Positions 1 to 7,117 of a stretch of 9,669 bases of DNA are shown here, one piece after another. The position numbers and the translations under genes were made by a program. The notes under the pieces were generated by a model. It had not been told where the DNA came from. It saw nothing but the letters and a program-made list of their open reading frames with translations, and made no database searches. Every line of letters starts with the position of its first letter. Position 1 is the first letter of the stretch. The DNA is taken from contig JAJQBV010000237.1 in assembly GCA_021203115.1 (NCBI GenBank), positions 1-9,669 on the forward strand, in the 5' to 3' direction. The DNA is from Clostridiales bacterium. GTDB taxonomy: Bacteria; Bacillota; Clostridia; Lachnospirales; Lachnospiraceae.

Positions 1-233
1 CAGGACGCCACCCATGTCTGCTGGTTCATCAAGATCGCACCTTCCACACCCACATTGTACGGACTCTCCTGAATAAACTTCTGCCACCATGCCTTTTTAA
101 CGTTATTTTTAAGCTCCACGCCCAGATTTCCGTAATCCCATGTGTTGGCCAGGCCGCCGTAGATCTCGGAGCCCGGATATACAAACCCGCGCGATTTGGC
201 GAGGGCTACAATCTTTTCCATTGTCTTTTCCAT
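1..233 (-). CDS. glyQS: Glycyl-tRNA synthetase, dimeric class II type (5' part only)
   Basis: The enzyme charges tRNA-Gly with glycine in the cytosol. Only the first 77 codons and 2 nt are inside the window; the gene continues past base 1. The translated N-terminus carries the family signature: [20 protein letters not shown] at about residues 15-34, then [10 protein letters not shown] at 35-44, KKAWW at 46-50 and MNQQTWVAS at 69-77. This is the single-chain (alpha2) glycyl-tRNA synthetase, not the GlyQ/GlyS alpha2beta2 type. The ATG at 233-231 is chosen because AAGGAG (249-244) lies 10 nt upstream; the second in-frame ATG at 221 would be about 22 nt away. The gene follows the interrupted lipoprotein gene by 48 nt, which leaves no room for a T-box leader directly in front of it. 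Family assignment is firm; catalytic motifs 2 and 3 cannot be seen here. Confidence 0.95.
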   Translation of the reverse strand, partial: MEKTMEKIVALAKSRGFVYPGSEIYGGLANTWDYGNLGVELKNNVKKAWWQKFIQESPYNVGVEGAILMNQQTWVAS

Positions 234-264
234 AAATATGTATCTCCTTTTCGATATGTGAAAA

Positions 265-279
265 TCTGCCAGACGCAGA
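265..279 (-). terminator. Possible weak terminator after the lipoprotein gene
   Basis: On the minus strand, directly after the lipoprotein TGA, the 5-bp stem TCTGC/GCAGA with loop GTCTG is followed by TTTT. The shape is that of a minimal intrinsic terminator, but the stem and the U-run are both short, so it may only slow polymerase before glyQS. Confidence 0.3.
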
Positions 280-281
280 GA

Positions 282-926
282 TCACTCATACAACACATAG
301 ATCAGAACATCGGAGTCGCTTTCGGCCGTGGTCGTCACCGTATTTTTCCCACCGATCGACGCCGTATCCGCGGAGACATACCGAACTGTTCCGGGAACAA
401 TGACATCAACTGCGGCGCCCACGATCAGAACCTTCAGATCATCCTGCTCCAAAACTTCACTGCCGCTGAGGTAGGAAGCCTCCGAGACGGCGCCCTCTAT
501 GACGGAGGATTCGTCCGCTTCCTCTGTCTTCTCGTCCGCGGAGACAAAATTCACATCAAAATCATATCCCGCTGCCTGAGCCTGGACAACGCTCCCCGAA
601 AAACAGGCTGTTCCGGTAAAATCCGCATAGGTGTCCGTACTGTCGTACTCGATCGTGACCCATGCGGTCTGCTCCTCCACCTCGTTTTTCTTCACCTCAA
701 CCGTCGCATCGCTATCCTCAAGATAGGACGCCACCTGTGCATCCACAAACTCCGTCAATTCATCCGCGTCATAGTAAGATTATGAAAAATCCTCTACTGT
801 GTATTCAATGACCGTTCCGTCCTTTTTCAGCTCCACCGTGTTCTCTGTCACTGATGTGCTCCCGCAGGATGCCAGAAGGCCAAGTGAAATCGCTGCTGCA
901 CACAAAACTGCTATTTTCTTTTTCAT
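282..926 (-). pseudogene. Secreted lipoprotein interrupted by one in-frame TAA
   Basis: From the ATG at 926 the frame gives MKKKIAVLCAAAISLGLLAS then Cys21: a lysine-rich start, a hydrophobic core at about residues 5-19 and a lipobox (L-A-S-C), so a lipid-anchored extracellular protein is expected. GGAGG at 937-933 lies 6 nt upstream of the ATG. At codon 49 (782-780) there is a single TAA. The same frame then runs on without another stop for 165 codons to TGA at 284-282, starting SYYDADELTEFVDAQVASYL, and is acidic and soluble in character. The two parts are in one frame, so this is a point nonsense change (for example from CAA, GAA or AAA), not a frameshift. The product as written would be 48 residues. 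A TTG at 758 could restart downstream, but without a signal peptide or a good ribosome binding site. I do not recognise a function. The gene sits between recO and glyQS. A sequencing error is an alternative explanation. Confidence 0.8.
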
Positions 927-982
927 AATACTCCTCCAAGTACTCTAATCTTTCACATTCAAATCTTAGTTTACACACAAAC

Positions 983-1018
983 AGGAACTTTGACAACCGT
1001 TTTCTGTTCAAAGTTCCT
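983..1018 (-). terminator. Hairpin terminator overlapping the recO stop codon
   Basis: AGGAACTTTGA (1018-1008) and TCAAAGTTCCT (993-983) form a perfect 11-bp stem with a 14-nt loop, followed on the minus strand by the U/G-rich GTTTGTGTGT. The first arm encodes the last recO residues and its TGA stop. The stem is strong but the U-run is imperfect. It most likely ends the M16C-era-recO unit and separates it from the lipoprotein gene. Confidence 0.6.
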
Positions 1019-1745
1019 CTAAAAATGATGTGGAACGCAATTCCCTGTCCACATACAGACTCATATATCGCTCAATGACCGCGCTGATTGTTTCGTACAC
1101 CGGTTCTGTCACCCGGAAGGTGTAGAGCTTCTCTATGGAAGACGCGGTTATATATTGGAGCGTATAGAGCGAAGCGTCGTCCAGCTTCTGTCCGTCCGAC
1201 CCTGCCCCGCATGCCGCGCAGAGAACTCCTCTCTTCGCGACGGAGAAAAAGGAAATCCTCTCCTTCGCCCCGCAGGACACACAGGAAAAAAGGCGCGGGC
1301 CGACACCGCCGAGCACCAGTGTCTTTAACTCGTAAATGCGCCGCACCAGCCGCGGATCCAGACTTTTGGCTCCAAGCGCGCGGAGCGTCTGGTAGAGCAG
1401 CTTTAGCTGATCCGCGGCGTCATCAGAAGGCTGGGTAAAATAGTCCGCCACCTCCAGAAAATAGCAGCCGTAGTACGTTTTTTCAAGGTCTGTCGTGAGC
1501 TCGCGGAAATAATTCCGGATCTCCGCCCGGACGACCGTGTACGCGTCGCGCCCCTCGTAAGCCTCAAATTTGCCGAAGCAGAACAGATCCGTCGCCGCCT
1601 GCATCGCGTTCTTCGGGCGTCTGGCCCCGCGCGCAAAGGCCGTCACCTTCCCCCGCTCCCTTGTCAGTATCGTGATTCTCTTATCGTACTCACCCGCGGG
1701 GGCGGCCTTCAGTATCATACCTGTCAGTGTACAAGTCTGCCCCAT
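1008..1745 (-). CDS. recO: DNA repair protein RecO
   Basis: RecO helps load RecA onto single-stranded DNA with RecR (and RecF) during gap repair and recombination, and anneals SSB-coated strands. The N-terminal OB-fold is visible as TGMILKAAPAGEYDKRITIL (residues 8-27) followed by TRERGKVTAFARGARRPKN (28-46). The C-terminal half carries a zinc finger, CVSC at 155-158 and CAAC at 176-179, as in many Gram-positive RecO proteins. The frame is open up to 1802, but the ATG at 1745 is preferred: GGGAG (1755-1751) lies 5 nt upstream, and starting there places the OB-fold at the usual distance from the N-terminus. This gives 245 residues, normal for the family. The start lies inside the yqzL-like frame (56-nt overlap), which suggests translational coupling. 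The stop codon lies in the first arm of the terminator hairpin. Confidence 0.93.
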   Translation of the reverse strand: MGQTCTLTGMILKAAPAGEYDKRITILTRERGKVTAFARGARRPKNAMQAATDLFCFGKFEAYEGRDAYTVVRAEIRNYFRELTTDLEKTYYGCYFLEVADYFTQPSDDAADQLKLLYQTLRALGAKSLDPRLVRRIYELKTLVLGGVGPRLFSCVSCGAKERISFFSVAKRGVLCAACGAGSDGQKLDDASLYTLQYITASSIEKLYTFRVTEPVYETISAVIERYMSLYVDRELRSTSFLEEL

Positions 1746-1875
1746 CCTGTCTCCCACATCTCTTCGTATCTTCATCTCCGTATCCGCCGAAGCGGCCGGC
1801 ATTGCTCTGACAATAATTCAGGTAATCCGACACTCTCCCGCTTTTTTCAAAACAGAGCCACTCTTTTTCCTTCAT
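1690..1875 (-). CDS. Small YqzL-like protein, overlaps recO
   Basis: A 61-codon frame starts at ATG 1875 with MKEKEWLCFEKSGRVSDYLN. The pattern Trp6, Phe9, Ser-Gly 12-13 and Tyr-Leu 18-19 resembles the short YqzL family of Firmicutes (W..F..TG....YL), which is encoded between era and recO in Bacillus; the position here is the same. AAGGGGG ends 7 nt upstream of the ATG, a good ribosome binding site, so the upstream in-frame ATG at 1911 is not needed. The first 20 or so residues look conserved; the rest is rich in Gly, Asp and Arg and overlaps the first 56 nt of recO in another frame, so its sequence is constrained by recO. It lies 47 nt after era. The function of the family is not established. 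It may also serve mainly to couple recO translation to era. Confidence 0.68.
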   Translation of the reverse strand: MKEKEWLCFEKSGRVSDYLNYCQSNAGRFGGYGDEDTKRCGRQDGADLYTDRYDTEGRPRG

Positions 1876-1922
1876 CGCACATCCCCCTTTTGCTGAAGTT
1901 AGGGTATGCAATTAAAATCTCT

Positions 1923-2831
1923 CTATACGTTTTTCGGGTCATATCCAAAATTTTTCATCTGGACATCGCTGTCGCGCCAGCCCTTTTTGACCTTAACCCA
2001 GAGATGAAGGCTGACTTTGCAGTCCAACATGCGCTCGATATCCCTCCGAGCGCTGCTGCCGATCTTTTTGAGCATGGCGCCGCCCTTCCCGATGATGATC
2101 CCCTTGTGGGAATCCTTCTCGCAAATAATGGTGGCCTCGATGTCTGTGATTCTTCCGTCCTCTCTCGGCCGCATGGTCTCGATGGTCACCGCGATGCCGT
2201 GCGGAATCTCCTCGTCCAGAGAGCGCAGCGCCTTTTCCCGGATAATCTCCGCCGCAATCTGCCGCTCCGGCTGGTCCGTCACCGTATCCTCATCGTAAAA
2301 CATCGGGCCATAGGGCAGATACTGAAAAATCGCATCGATAATCTCATCCGTATTCGTACCTTTTAACGCAGAGGCCGGAATGATCTCCGCAAAATCATAC
2401 AGCTTCCGGTAGACGTCGATGAAGGCCAGAACCTCGACGCGCTTTACCGTGTCTGTTTTGTTGATCACGAGAATCACCGGCGCCTGCACCTTTGCAAGCT
2501 GCTGCGCGATGTGCCGCTCCCCCGCGCCGATAAACGTGGTGGGCTCCACAAGCCAGAGGATGACATCCACATCCTGCAGCGTCGATTCCGCCACATTAAC
2601 CATATACTCGCCCAGTTTGTTTTTTGCCTTGTGGATGCCGGGCGTGTCCAGAAAAACCACCTGCCCCCTGTCCCTGTCCGTGTACACCGTCTGGATGCGG
2701 TTGCGCGTCGTCTGCGGCCGCTTGGACGTGATCGCAATCTTCTGTCCGATGATCCGGTTCATCAGGGTAGACTTCCCGACATTCGGCCGTCCGATCAGTG
2801 TGACAAAGCCCGACTTTTTTTCTTCACTCAT
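1923..2831 (-). CDS. era: Ribosome-assembly GTPase Era
   Basis: Era binds the 3' end region of 16S rRNA and acts as a GTP-dependent checkpoint in 30S subunit maturation, at ribosomes and the inner membrane face. The 302-residue length is typical. G motifs are all present: GRPNVGKS at 14-21 (G1), the PQTTRN region with Thr41/Thr42 (G2), DTPG at 62-65 (G3), NKTD at 124-127 (G4) and SALKG at 154-158 (G5). The C-terminal KH domain shows the GKGG loop at 248-251 in an IIIGKGGAMLKKIG context. The ATG overlaps the stop of the M16C peptidase gene as ATGA, and GGAGG (2840-2836) lies 4 nt upstream, so translation is probably coupled. It is followed by the yqzL-like gene and recO, a common Firmicute order. 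Confidence 0.97.
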   Translation of the reverse strand: MSEEKKSGFVTLIGRPNVGKSTLMNRIIGQKIAITSKRPQTTRNRIQTVYTDRDRGQVVFLDTPGIHKAKNKLGEYMVNVAESTLQDVDVILWLVEPTTFIGAGERHIAQQLAKVQAPVILVINKTDTVKRVEVLAFIDVYRKLYDFAEIIPASALKGTNTDEIIDAIFQYLPYGPMFYDEDTVTDQPERQIAAEIIREKALRSLDEEIPHGIAVTIETMRPREDGRITDIEATIICEKDSHKGIIIGKGGAMLKKIGSSARRDIERMLDCKVSLHLWVKVKKGWRDSDVQMKNFGYDPKNV

Positions 2832-5746
2832 AAAACCTCCAGATTGTCAAAAAGCTCTGACTCTTCTTTTAACTTTTCCTCATTTCCGATCACACAGACC
2901 GAGGGATCCGCCAAGGCGGCGTCGAACAAATCTGCGAGGGCGCGGATGCTCTCCTGATCAGCGGCGAGCACCTCATCGCGCTCCTGCTGCAGCATCTCAT
3001 ATGTGACCCCCGTGAGATATGCGGTCAGAGACCGCCTCCCCTGCGACACCGGCGTCAATGGCGCGTCCATCTCGCTGAAGGTCCCGATCACATAGCGGGT
3101 CATGTCGCGGTCGTCCGCAGCAAAATTCCGGAGATAATCCGCAGCATCACGGTATACCTCCAGCGTCCTGCCCAGATTCGGATCCCGGTAGGAGTAAAAC
3201 ACGATCTCTCCTGTCCGCCATGACTGGATCCCGCAGCCGTAAGCGCCGCCGCGCACCCGGACATTCTGCCAGAGATATTCGTAATTCATCAGGGTCTTGC
3301 AGACGCGCAGGCTTCCCCGATACGGCATCCCGGTCTCTGCATAGCTTCCCGCAAGCGCCACATATTGAATCTGGGAGGCATCCATAAAGCCCTCGTTGGC
3401 CCGTTCTGGCAGGGCGATCGTCTGCTCCGTTCCCGGCTCCTCCTCCGACAACCCGCCGCGAATCAGCGCCGCGTTGGCTTTCACCTGCTCCAGACCGTCT
3501 CTCCGGCAGGTGCAGCTTACCAGCAGTCCATCCGTCCGGAGGATCCGGGACATGAGGCCGAGAAGCGTTGCCTTCAGCCCTTCCTTTTGGTTCTCATAAT
3601 CGGCGGTCAAATGCTCCAGCACACGGTATTGTCCGATTCCGCTCAGCAAATCGTTGTATTTTTCCCTCCGCGCAAAGGACGACATGACACGGCGCATGGC
3701 GGCCACGGATCCGCCCTCCCGCAGGTCGCTCTGCAGTCTGGACTTTGCCATCGCCAGTAGCTCCTGCATGCGCTTCTCATCCTCAAAGAGTGTTCCAGAC
3801 AGGATACTCTTTGCCAGCTCCATCGCCTTCGTCAGATTTGCCCCGAGTGTCCGGATGCGCATCTCGAATTTTGCCTCGTAATCCCGCTCGCCGGTTCCGG
3901 AGGTAACCATAACGTCCGCCGAGATGCCGCCGGTGTACAGGTTGATCTCGTTGGCCAGATCTACAAACGGATAGTCCTCTGTGTCCAGTTTTCCCAAAAA
4001 CAGTTGAAGGATGGACAGGTAAGGCACCTCCTCCTCCGGGATATGGCGGACATCAAAGAGGTAATCCAGATAAATGATGCCGTTGGTATCGTAATCATGC
4101 CAGAGGATGGGAATGTCCCCCGCCGTCTCCGCCACATTGCTGTAGGGATCGGAGACCTTTTTCATATCATCCCGGGAAAGAAGAGGCAGCGTGTCCAGCT
4201 CCTCCTTTGTGGAGGGCGTCGCGTGGTATTCCTCCAGCTTCTGTGTCTCCGCGATCAGCCGGTCAATCTCCTCCCGGCTCAACGAATCCCGGTACGCATT
4301 CAGCTTCGTCCGAAGCGCCTGCTCCTTTTTCGCATTCAACCCCTTTTCCGGTTTCACGCAGAGCGCTGCCGCATGGGAATTCTCCAGAAAACAGGTCTGT
4401 ATCAGTTCCTCAAAATATCCGGTCTCAATCCGGCTTCTGAGCTCCTCGTAAACGCGCAGCTCGTCCATGTGAAGGAAAGGCTGGTTCTCATCGTAGAGCC
4501 AACTGTCCATCATCTGCAGGCCAAACATCAGCCCCTTCGGGATGCGGCCGAAATCCGCCTCGCGGAACTTAAACTCCGCTCCATTTACGGCCGCCAGAAG
4601 CGTCGTCCGGTTCACGCCGTTTTTCACCTGATCGGACAGGGTCTCAAAGACGATCCGGACAAAATCCTCCTCCTGCTGCGGATTCGCATTCTTTGCAATG
4701 ACGGAAAACATCGGCTGCTGTATGCCGCTATCGTATCCGCCGTAGATGTCATCCCCGATCCCCGCGTCGAGGAGCGCCTGTTTGACCGGCGCGCCCTGAC
4801 TGGTCAGCAGCGCATAGCCCAGAATGTCAAAAGCGATATACTGGATCGGATCCAGCGCCGTTCCGACAGACCAGCTATAGCTCAAATAGGTGTGATCCGC
4901 CTCGCTCTCGCCCTGAGAAATGGAGTAGGTCATCTCCTTTCGCACCGGATCCGAAAACGCAGGCTGCCGCCGAATCGCGGAATCCAGCTCCAACCGGTCA
5001 TACTTGGAGAGATACTCCCGATCAAGCCACTCCAGCTTTTCCGCCGCGTCCATATCGCCGTATAAATAAATGTATGAATTGGACGGATGATAATAGGTGG
5101 AATGGAAATTCAAAAACTGCTCGTAAGTTAGCTCCGGAATCACATCCGGATCGCCGCCGGACTCCGTTCCGTAAGGAGTGTCCGGATACAGCAGATTCAT
5201 AATCCCGCGCTCTACAACGGAATCGCCGCTGGAGAAAGCGCCCTTCATCTCATTGTACACCACGCCGTTGATCGTCAGATCATCCTCCGGCGCAGTCATC
5301 TCATAGTGCCAGCCCTCCTGACGGAAAATATTCGGCTCGCGGTAGATGTTCGGATGAAGCACCGCGTCCATGTAGACATCCATAAGATTCTGAAAATCCC
5401 TGTCATTGCAGCTTGCAACCGGATAAACCGTCTTATCCGGATAAGTCATCGCATTCAAAAATGTGTTCAGGGAACCCTTTGCCAGCTCGACAAACGGATC
5501 CTTTAGCGGAAACTTCTCGCTTCCGCAGAGAACGGAGTGCTCGATAATGTGGGGGACGCCGGTGCTGTCCGCCGGCGGCGTGCGGAATCCGATGTAAAAC
5601 ACCTTATTCGGATCCTCATTGGCGACCACAACAACCTTCGCTCCGGTCTTTTTGTGCACCAGATAATAGCCCTCGGAGTGAATGTCCGCAAGGTCCCTGT
5701 GCTGCCTGATCTCATATGCATCTGTTCTGTCCAAATTCTGTTTCAA
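2828..5746 (-). CDS. M16C family zinc metallopeptidase (insulinase/presequence-protease type)
   Basis: The 972-residue protein belongs to the M16C group (PreP/Cym1/falcilysin-like), enzymes that enclose and cut unfolded peptides in a closed chamber made of two homologous halves. The inverted zinc motif HxxEH is HIIEH at 66-70 (ligands His66 and His70, catalytic Glu69), and the distal glutamate ligand is Glu166 in GVVYNEMKGA. The region between them has the M16C block FLNAMTYPDKTVYPVAS (96-112). The C-terminal half carries the Arg/Tyr substrate-clamp pattern RVRGGAYG (830-837; Arg832, Tyr836). No signal peptide is seen, so a cytosolic peptide-clearing role is inferred. The start is TTG at 5746-5744, supported by GGAGG (5759-5755) 8 nt upstream; no in-frame ATG fits as well. 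The 3' end overlaps era by 4 nt. Length and motifs are complete. Confidence 0.95.
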   Translation of the reverse strand: MKQNLDRTDAYEIRQHRDLADIHSEGYYLVHKKTGAKVVVVANEDPNKVFYIGFRTPPADSTGVPHIIEHSVLCGSEKFPLKDPFVELAKGSLNTFLNAMTYPDKTVYPVASCNDRDFQNLMDVYMDAVLHPNIYREPNIFRQEGWHYEMTAPEDDLTINGVVYNEMKGAFSSGDSVVERGIMNLLYPDTPYGTESGGDPDVIPELTYEQFLNFHSTYYHPSNSYIYLYGDMDAAEKLEWLDREYLSKYDRLELDSAIRRQPAFSDPVRKEMTYSISQGESEADHTYLSYSWSVGTALDPIQYIAFDILGYALLTSQGAPVKQALLDAGIGDDIYGGYDSGIQQPMFSVIAKNANPQQEEDFVRIVFETLSDQVKNGVNRTTLLAAVNGAEFKFREADFGRIPKGLMFGLQMMDSWLYDENQPFLHMDELRVYEELRSRIETGYFEELIQTCFLENSHAAALCVKPEKGLNAKKEQALRTKLNAYRDSLSREEIDRLIAETQKLEEYHATPSTKEELDTLPLLSRDDMKKVSDPYSNVAETAGDIPILWHDYDTNGIIYLDYLFDVRHIPEEEVPYLSILQLFLGKLDTEDYPFVDLANEINLYTGGISADVMVTSGTGERDYEAKFEMRIRTLGANLTKAMELAKSILSGTLFEDEKRMQELLAMAKSRLQSDLREGGSVAAMRRVMSSFARREKYNDLLSGIGQYRVLEHLTADYENQKEGLKATLLGLMSRILRTDGLLVSCTCRRDGLEQVKANAALIRGGLSEEEPGTEQTIALPERANEGFMDASQIQYVALAGSYAETGMPYRGSLRVCKTLMNYEYLWQNVRVRGGAYGCGIQSWRTGEIVFYSYRDPNLGRTLEVYRDAADYLRNFAADDRDMTRYVIGTFSEMDAPLTPVSQGRRSLTAYLTGVTYEMLQQERDEVLAADQESIRALADLFDAALADPSVCVIGNEEKLKEESELFDNLEVL

Positions 5747-5754
5747 AATAAATT

Positions 5755-5759
5755 CCTCC
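5755..5759 (-). promoter_or_regulatory. Ribosome binding site fixing a TTG start
   Basis: GGAGG lies 8 nt before the TTG at 5746-5744 of the M16C peptidase gene. No ATG or GTG in the same frame lies at a suitable distance, so the non-standard start is the best supported one. TTG usually lowers initiation, which would keep peptidase levels down. Confidence 0.75.
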
Positions 5760-5775
5760 GGTTTATTTGTTGGGA

Positions 5776-5801
5776 AAGGGCTGTCCTTTCGGACAGCCCT
5801 T
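5776..5801 (-). terminator. GAAA-tetraloop hairpin between csp and the peptidase gene
   Basis: On the minus strand, AAGGGCTGTCC and GGACAGCCCTT form a perfect 11-bp stem closed by a GAAA tetraloop. It starts about 52 nt after the csp stop and ends 16 nt before the GGAGG of the peptidase gene. The following bases are TCCCAACAAA, a poor U-run, so it could be a leaky csp terminator, an mRNA-stabilising or processing hairpin, or a 5' leader element. Most M16C-era-recO transcription may come from readthrough or from a weak promoter I cannot identify. Confidence 0.5.
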
Positions 5802-5853
5802 CAGATCTCTATCATTCATCTGTCTATGTAACAACCACGCAATATGTAAGGAA

Positions 5854-6051
5854 CTAAATCCTTCTTACATTCGCAGCCTGCACACCTTTGTCACCTTCGA
5901 TGACATCGAACTCAACCTCTTCGTTCTCTTTGAGCTCTTTGTAGCCATCCATGGCGATCGCGGAAAAATGAACAAATATGTCATTACCTTCGGCATCTGA
6001 GATAAAACCATAACCCTTTTTGGCACTGAACCATTTGACCGTACCCTGCAT
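5854..6051 (-). CDS. csp: Cold-shock domain protein (CspA/CspB family)
   Basis: A 65-residue single-domain RNA/DNA chaperone that binds single-stranded nucleic acid and melts mRNA structure. The beta-barrel motifs are complete: [12 protein letters not shown] (residues 6-17, containing RNP1 KGYGFI) and DIFVHFSAI (24-32, containing RNP2 IFVHF). The C-terminus [13 protein letters not shown] is typical. GGGAG lies 6 nt before the ATG at 6051. The gene has its own promoter and a structured leader of about 50 nt, and is followed by a GC-rich hairpin, so it is probably expressed largely as its own short transcript. The sequence does not show whether it is cold-induced or constitutive; many genomes carry several copies. 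Confidence 0.97.
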   Translation of the reverse strand: MQGTVKWFSAKKGYGFISDAEGNDIFVHFSAIAMDGYKELKENEEVEFDVIEGDKGVQAANVRRI

Positions 6052-6073
6052 AGCAAACTCCCTTCTCTAAACT

Positions 6074-6093
6074 GGGATATCAAAAGATATCCC
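6074..6093 (-). promoter_or_regulatory. 5' leader hairpin of the csp mRNA
   Basis: GGGATATC and GATATCCC form a perfect 8-bp stem with a 4-nt loop (UUUU in the csp RNA), preceded by six A and ending 22 nt before the csp ATG, just upstream of the ribosome binding site. It lies in the predicted transcript, about 9 nt from the inferred 5' end. Read on the plus strand, the same bases are stem, AAAA loop and TTTTTT (6094-6099), the form of an intrinsic terminator, although no plus-strand gene reaches it. Leader structure controlling csp mRNA stability or translation is the likelier role. Confidence 0.6.
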
Positions 6094-6108
6094 TTTTTTA
6101 ACCTCTAT

Positions 6109-6137
6109 AAAGTAGCACACAAGCGTCCGTTTGTCAA
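6109..6137 (-). promoter_or_regulatory. Sigma-70/SigA-type promoter of csp
   Basis: On the minus strand a perfect -35 box TTGACA (6137-6132) is followed after exactly 17 nt by TACTTT (6114-6109), which keeps the three most important -10 positions (T, A and final T). Transcription would start near 6102, giving a leader of about 50 nt. The promoter lies in the 127-nt gap after mscS and fits an independent csp transcript. Confidence 0.7.
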
Positions 6138-6178
6138 CTCATCCGGCCATTTCTCCGCCGATTTTCATCTAAATATTT

Positions 6179-7114
6179 TCACTCAGGCTTTGATTTCGAC
6201 GCCTTTTCGTAGGAAACCGTAACCTGCGGGAACGGAATCTCAATCTGATTCTCATCCAGCGCGTACTTGACATTCTCTGTCAGCCGCCACTTTACCTCCC
6301 AATAATCATCGGTCTTCACCCAGACCATCAGACCGATCACGACGGAGCTCTCCGCCAGTTCATCCACGAAAACCTTTACCGGCTCATCCCCCAGAAGCTT
6401 CGGCTCCTCCTGTGCAACACGGGAGATCACTTCCTTCGCCCTCCGGATGTCTGCATGGTAGGAAATCCCCACCTTGATATCGACACGGCGGCGATCCTGC
6501 TGCGTCATGTTCGTCAGGCTGGAACCGGTCAGATTCGCGTTCGGGACGACAATCACCTTGTTGTCCAATGTCACCAGCTTTGTGTAAAAAAGCTGGATTT
6601 CCATCACTTTCCCCTCGTTGCCGCTGGTATCCTCCTTGATATAGTCTCCGACCTTAAACGGATGAACCATCAGGATCAGCACACCGCCGGCAAAGTTGGA
6701 CAGCGTTCCCTGCAGGGCAAGGCCGATGGAGAGACCCGCCGAGCCGATGATAGCGATGACCGAGCTGGCTGTAATACCGAACTTCCCCAGCACGATCAGA
6801 ATCAGCACACAATACAGCACTACTCGGATCATGGTCTCCAAGTGCTGTTTCATGCCGGTCTCCAGAGAGGTCTTGTCCAGCGAACGACAAATCGCCTTCA
6901 TGACAAACCGGATGATCCTCCTGCCGATCAGGAGAACAATCACGGCAATAATCACCTTCATGCAGAAATCCAGAACCGTCGGCAGTGAATCCTGAAAATA
7001 CTGTACCAGCGTATTCCAACTGACAAAATTCACATTGTTCGACACAGTCTCCGTGATTGTCTCCGCGACGTCCTGCGTCTGGGTGGAAAGTGTGTAAATC
7101 ACAGATAAGCTCAT
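6179..7114 (-). CDS. mscS: MscS-family small-conductance mechanosensitive channel
   Basis: A 311-residue membrane channel of the MscS type, which opens under membrane tension to release solutes during sudden hypo-osmotic stress. Three membrane segments are visible: about 46-71, 95-114 and the pore-lining TM3 at about 118-151, with the Gly/Ala-rich signature IIGSAGLSIGLALQGTLSNF (122-141) and VHPFKVGDYI after it. The cytosolic beta/alpha-beta vestibule follows to the C-terminus. An extra 40 or so residues precede TM1, with a possible amphipathic stretch. The ATG at 7114 is preferred to the in-frame GTG at 7123, because that GTG lies inside the ribosome binding site. It begins 40 nt after the DUF1015 gene and has no clear terminator of its own. 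MscS homologues are often multiple per genome, so the exact paralogue is uncertain. Confidence 0.93.
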   Translation of the reverse strand: MSLSVIYTLSTQTQDVAETITETVSNNVNFVSWNTLVQYFQDSLPTVLDFCMKVIIAVIVLLIGRRIIRFVMKAICRSLDKTSLETGMKQHLETMIRVVLYCVLILIVLGKFGITASSVIAIIGSAGLSIGLALQGTLSNFAGGVLILMVHPFKVGDYIKEDTSGNEGKVMEIQLFYTKLVTLDNKVIVVPNANLTGSSLTNMTQQDRRRVDIKVGISYHADIRRAKEVISRVAQEEPKLLGDEPVKVFVDELAESSVVIGLMVWVKTDDYWEVKWRLTENVKYALDENQIEIPFPQVTVSYEKASKSKPE

Positions 7115-7117
7115 GGT

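Noticed and set aside
927..982. Promoter for the lipoprotein gene
   Set aside because: TAAGAT and TAGAGT are passable -10 boxes but neither has a -35 box at 16-18 nt; no promoter can be supported.
805..1011. Minus-strand 68-codon frame across the recO-lipoprotein gap
   Set aside because: It lies in a different frame from the lipoprotein start, covers the terminator hairpin, and gives no family resemblance; the lipoprotein frame with its lipobox explains the same bases.
1746..1802. Longer recO start at 1802
   Set aside because: No ribosome binding site before it, the extra 19 residues are unlike RecO N-termini, and the start at 1745 has GGGAG at 5 nt.
4004..5065. Plus-strand open frame of 353 codons opposite the M16C peptidase gene
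   Set aside because: The peptidase frame is complete with its catalytic motifs; the opposite frame is a composition artefact of GC-biased codons.
5802..5853. Promoter TTGTTA-17-TAGAGA before the M16C peptidase gene
   Set aside because: Only 4 of 6 and 3 of 6 matches, with the final T of the -10 box missing; matches of this quality occur by chance in AT-rich gaps.
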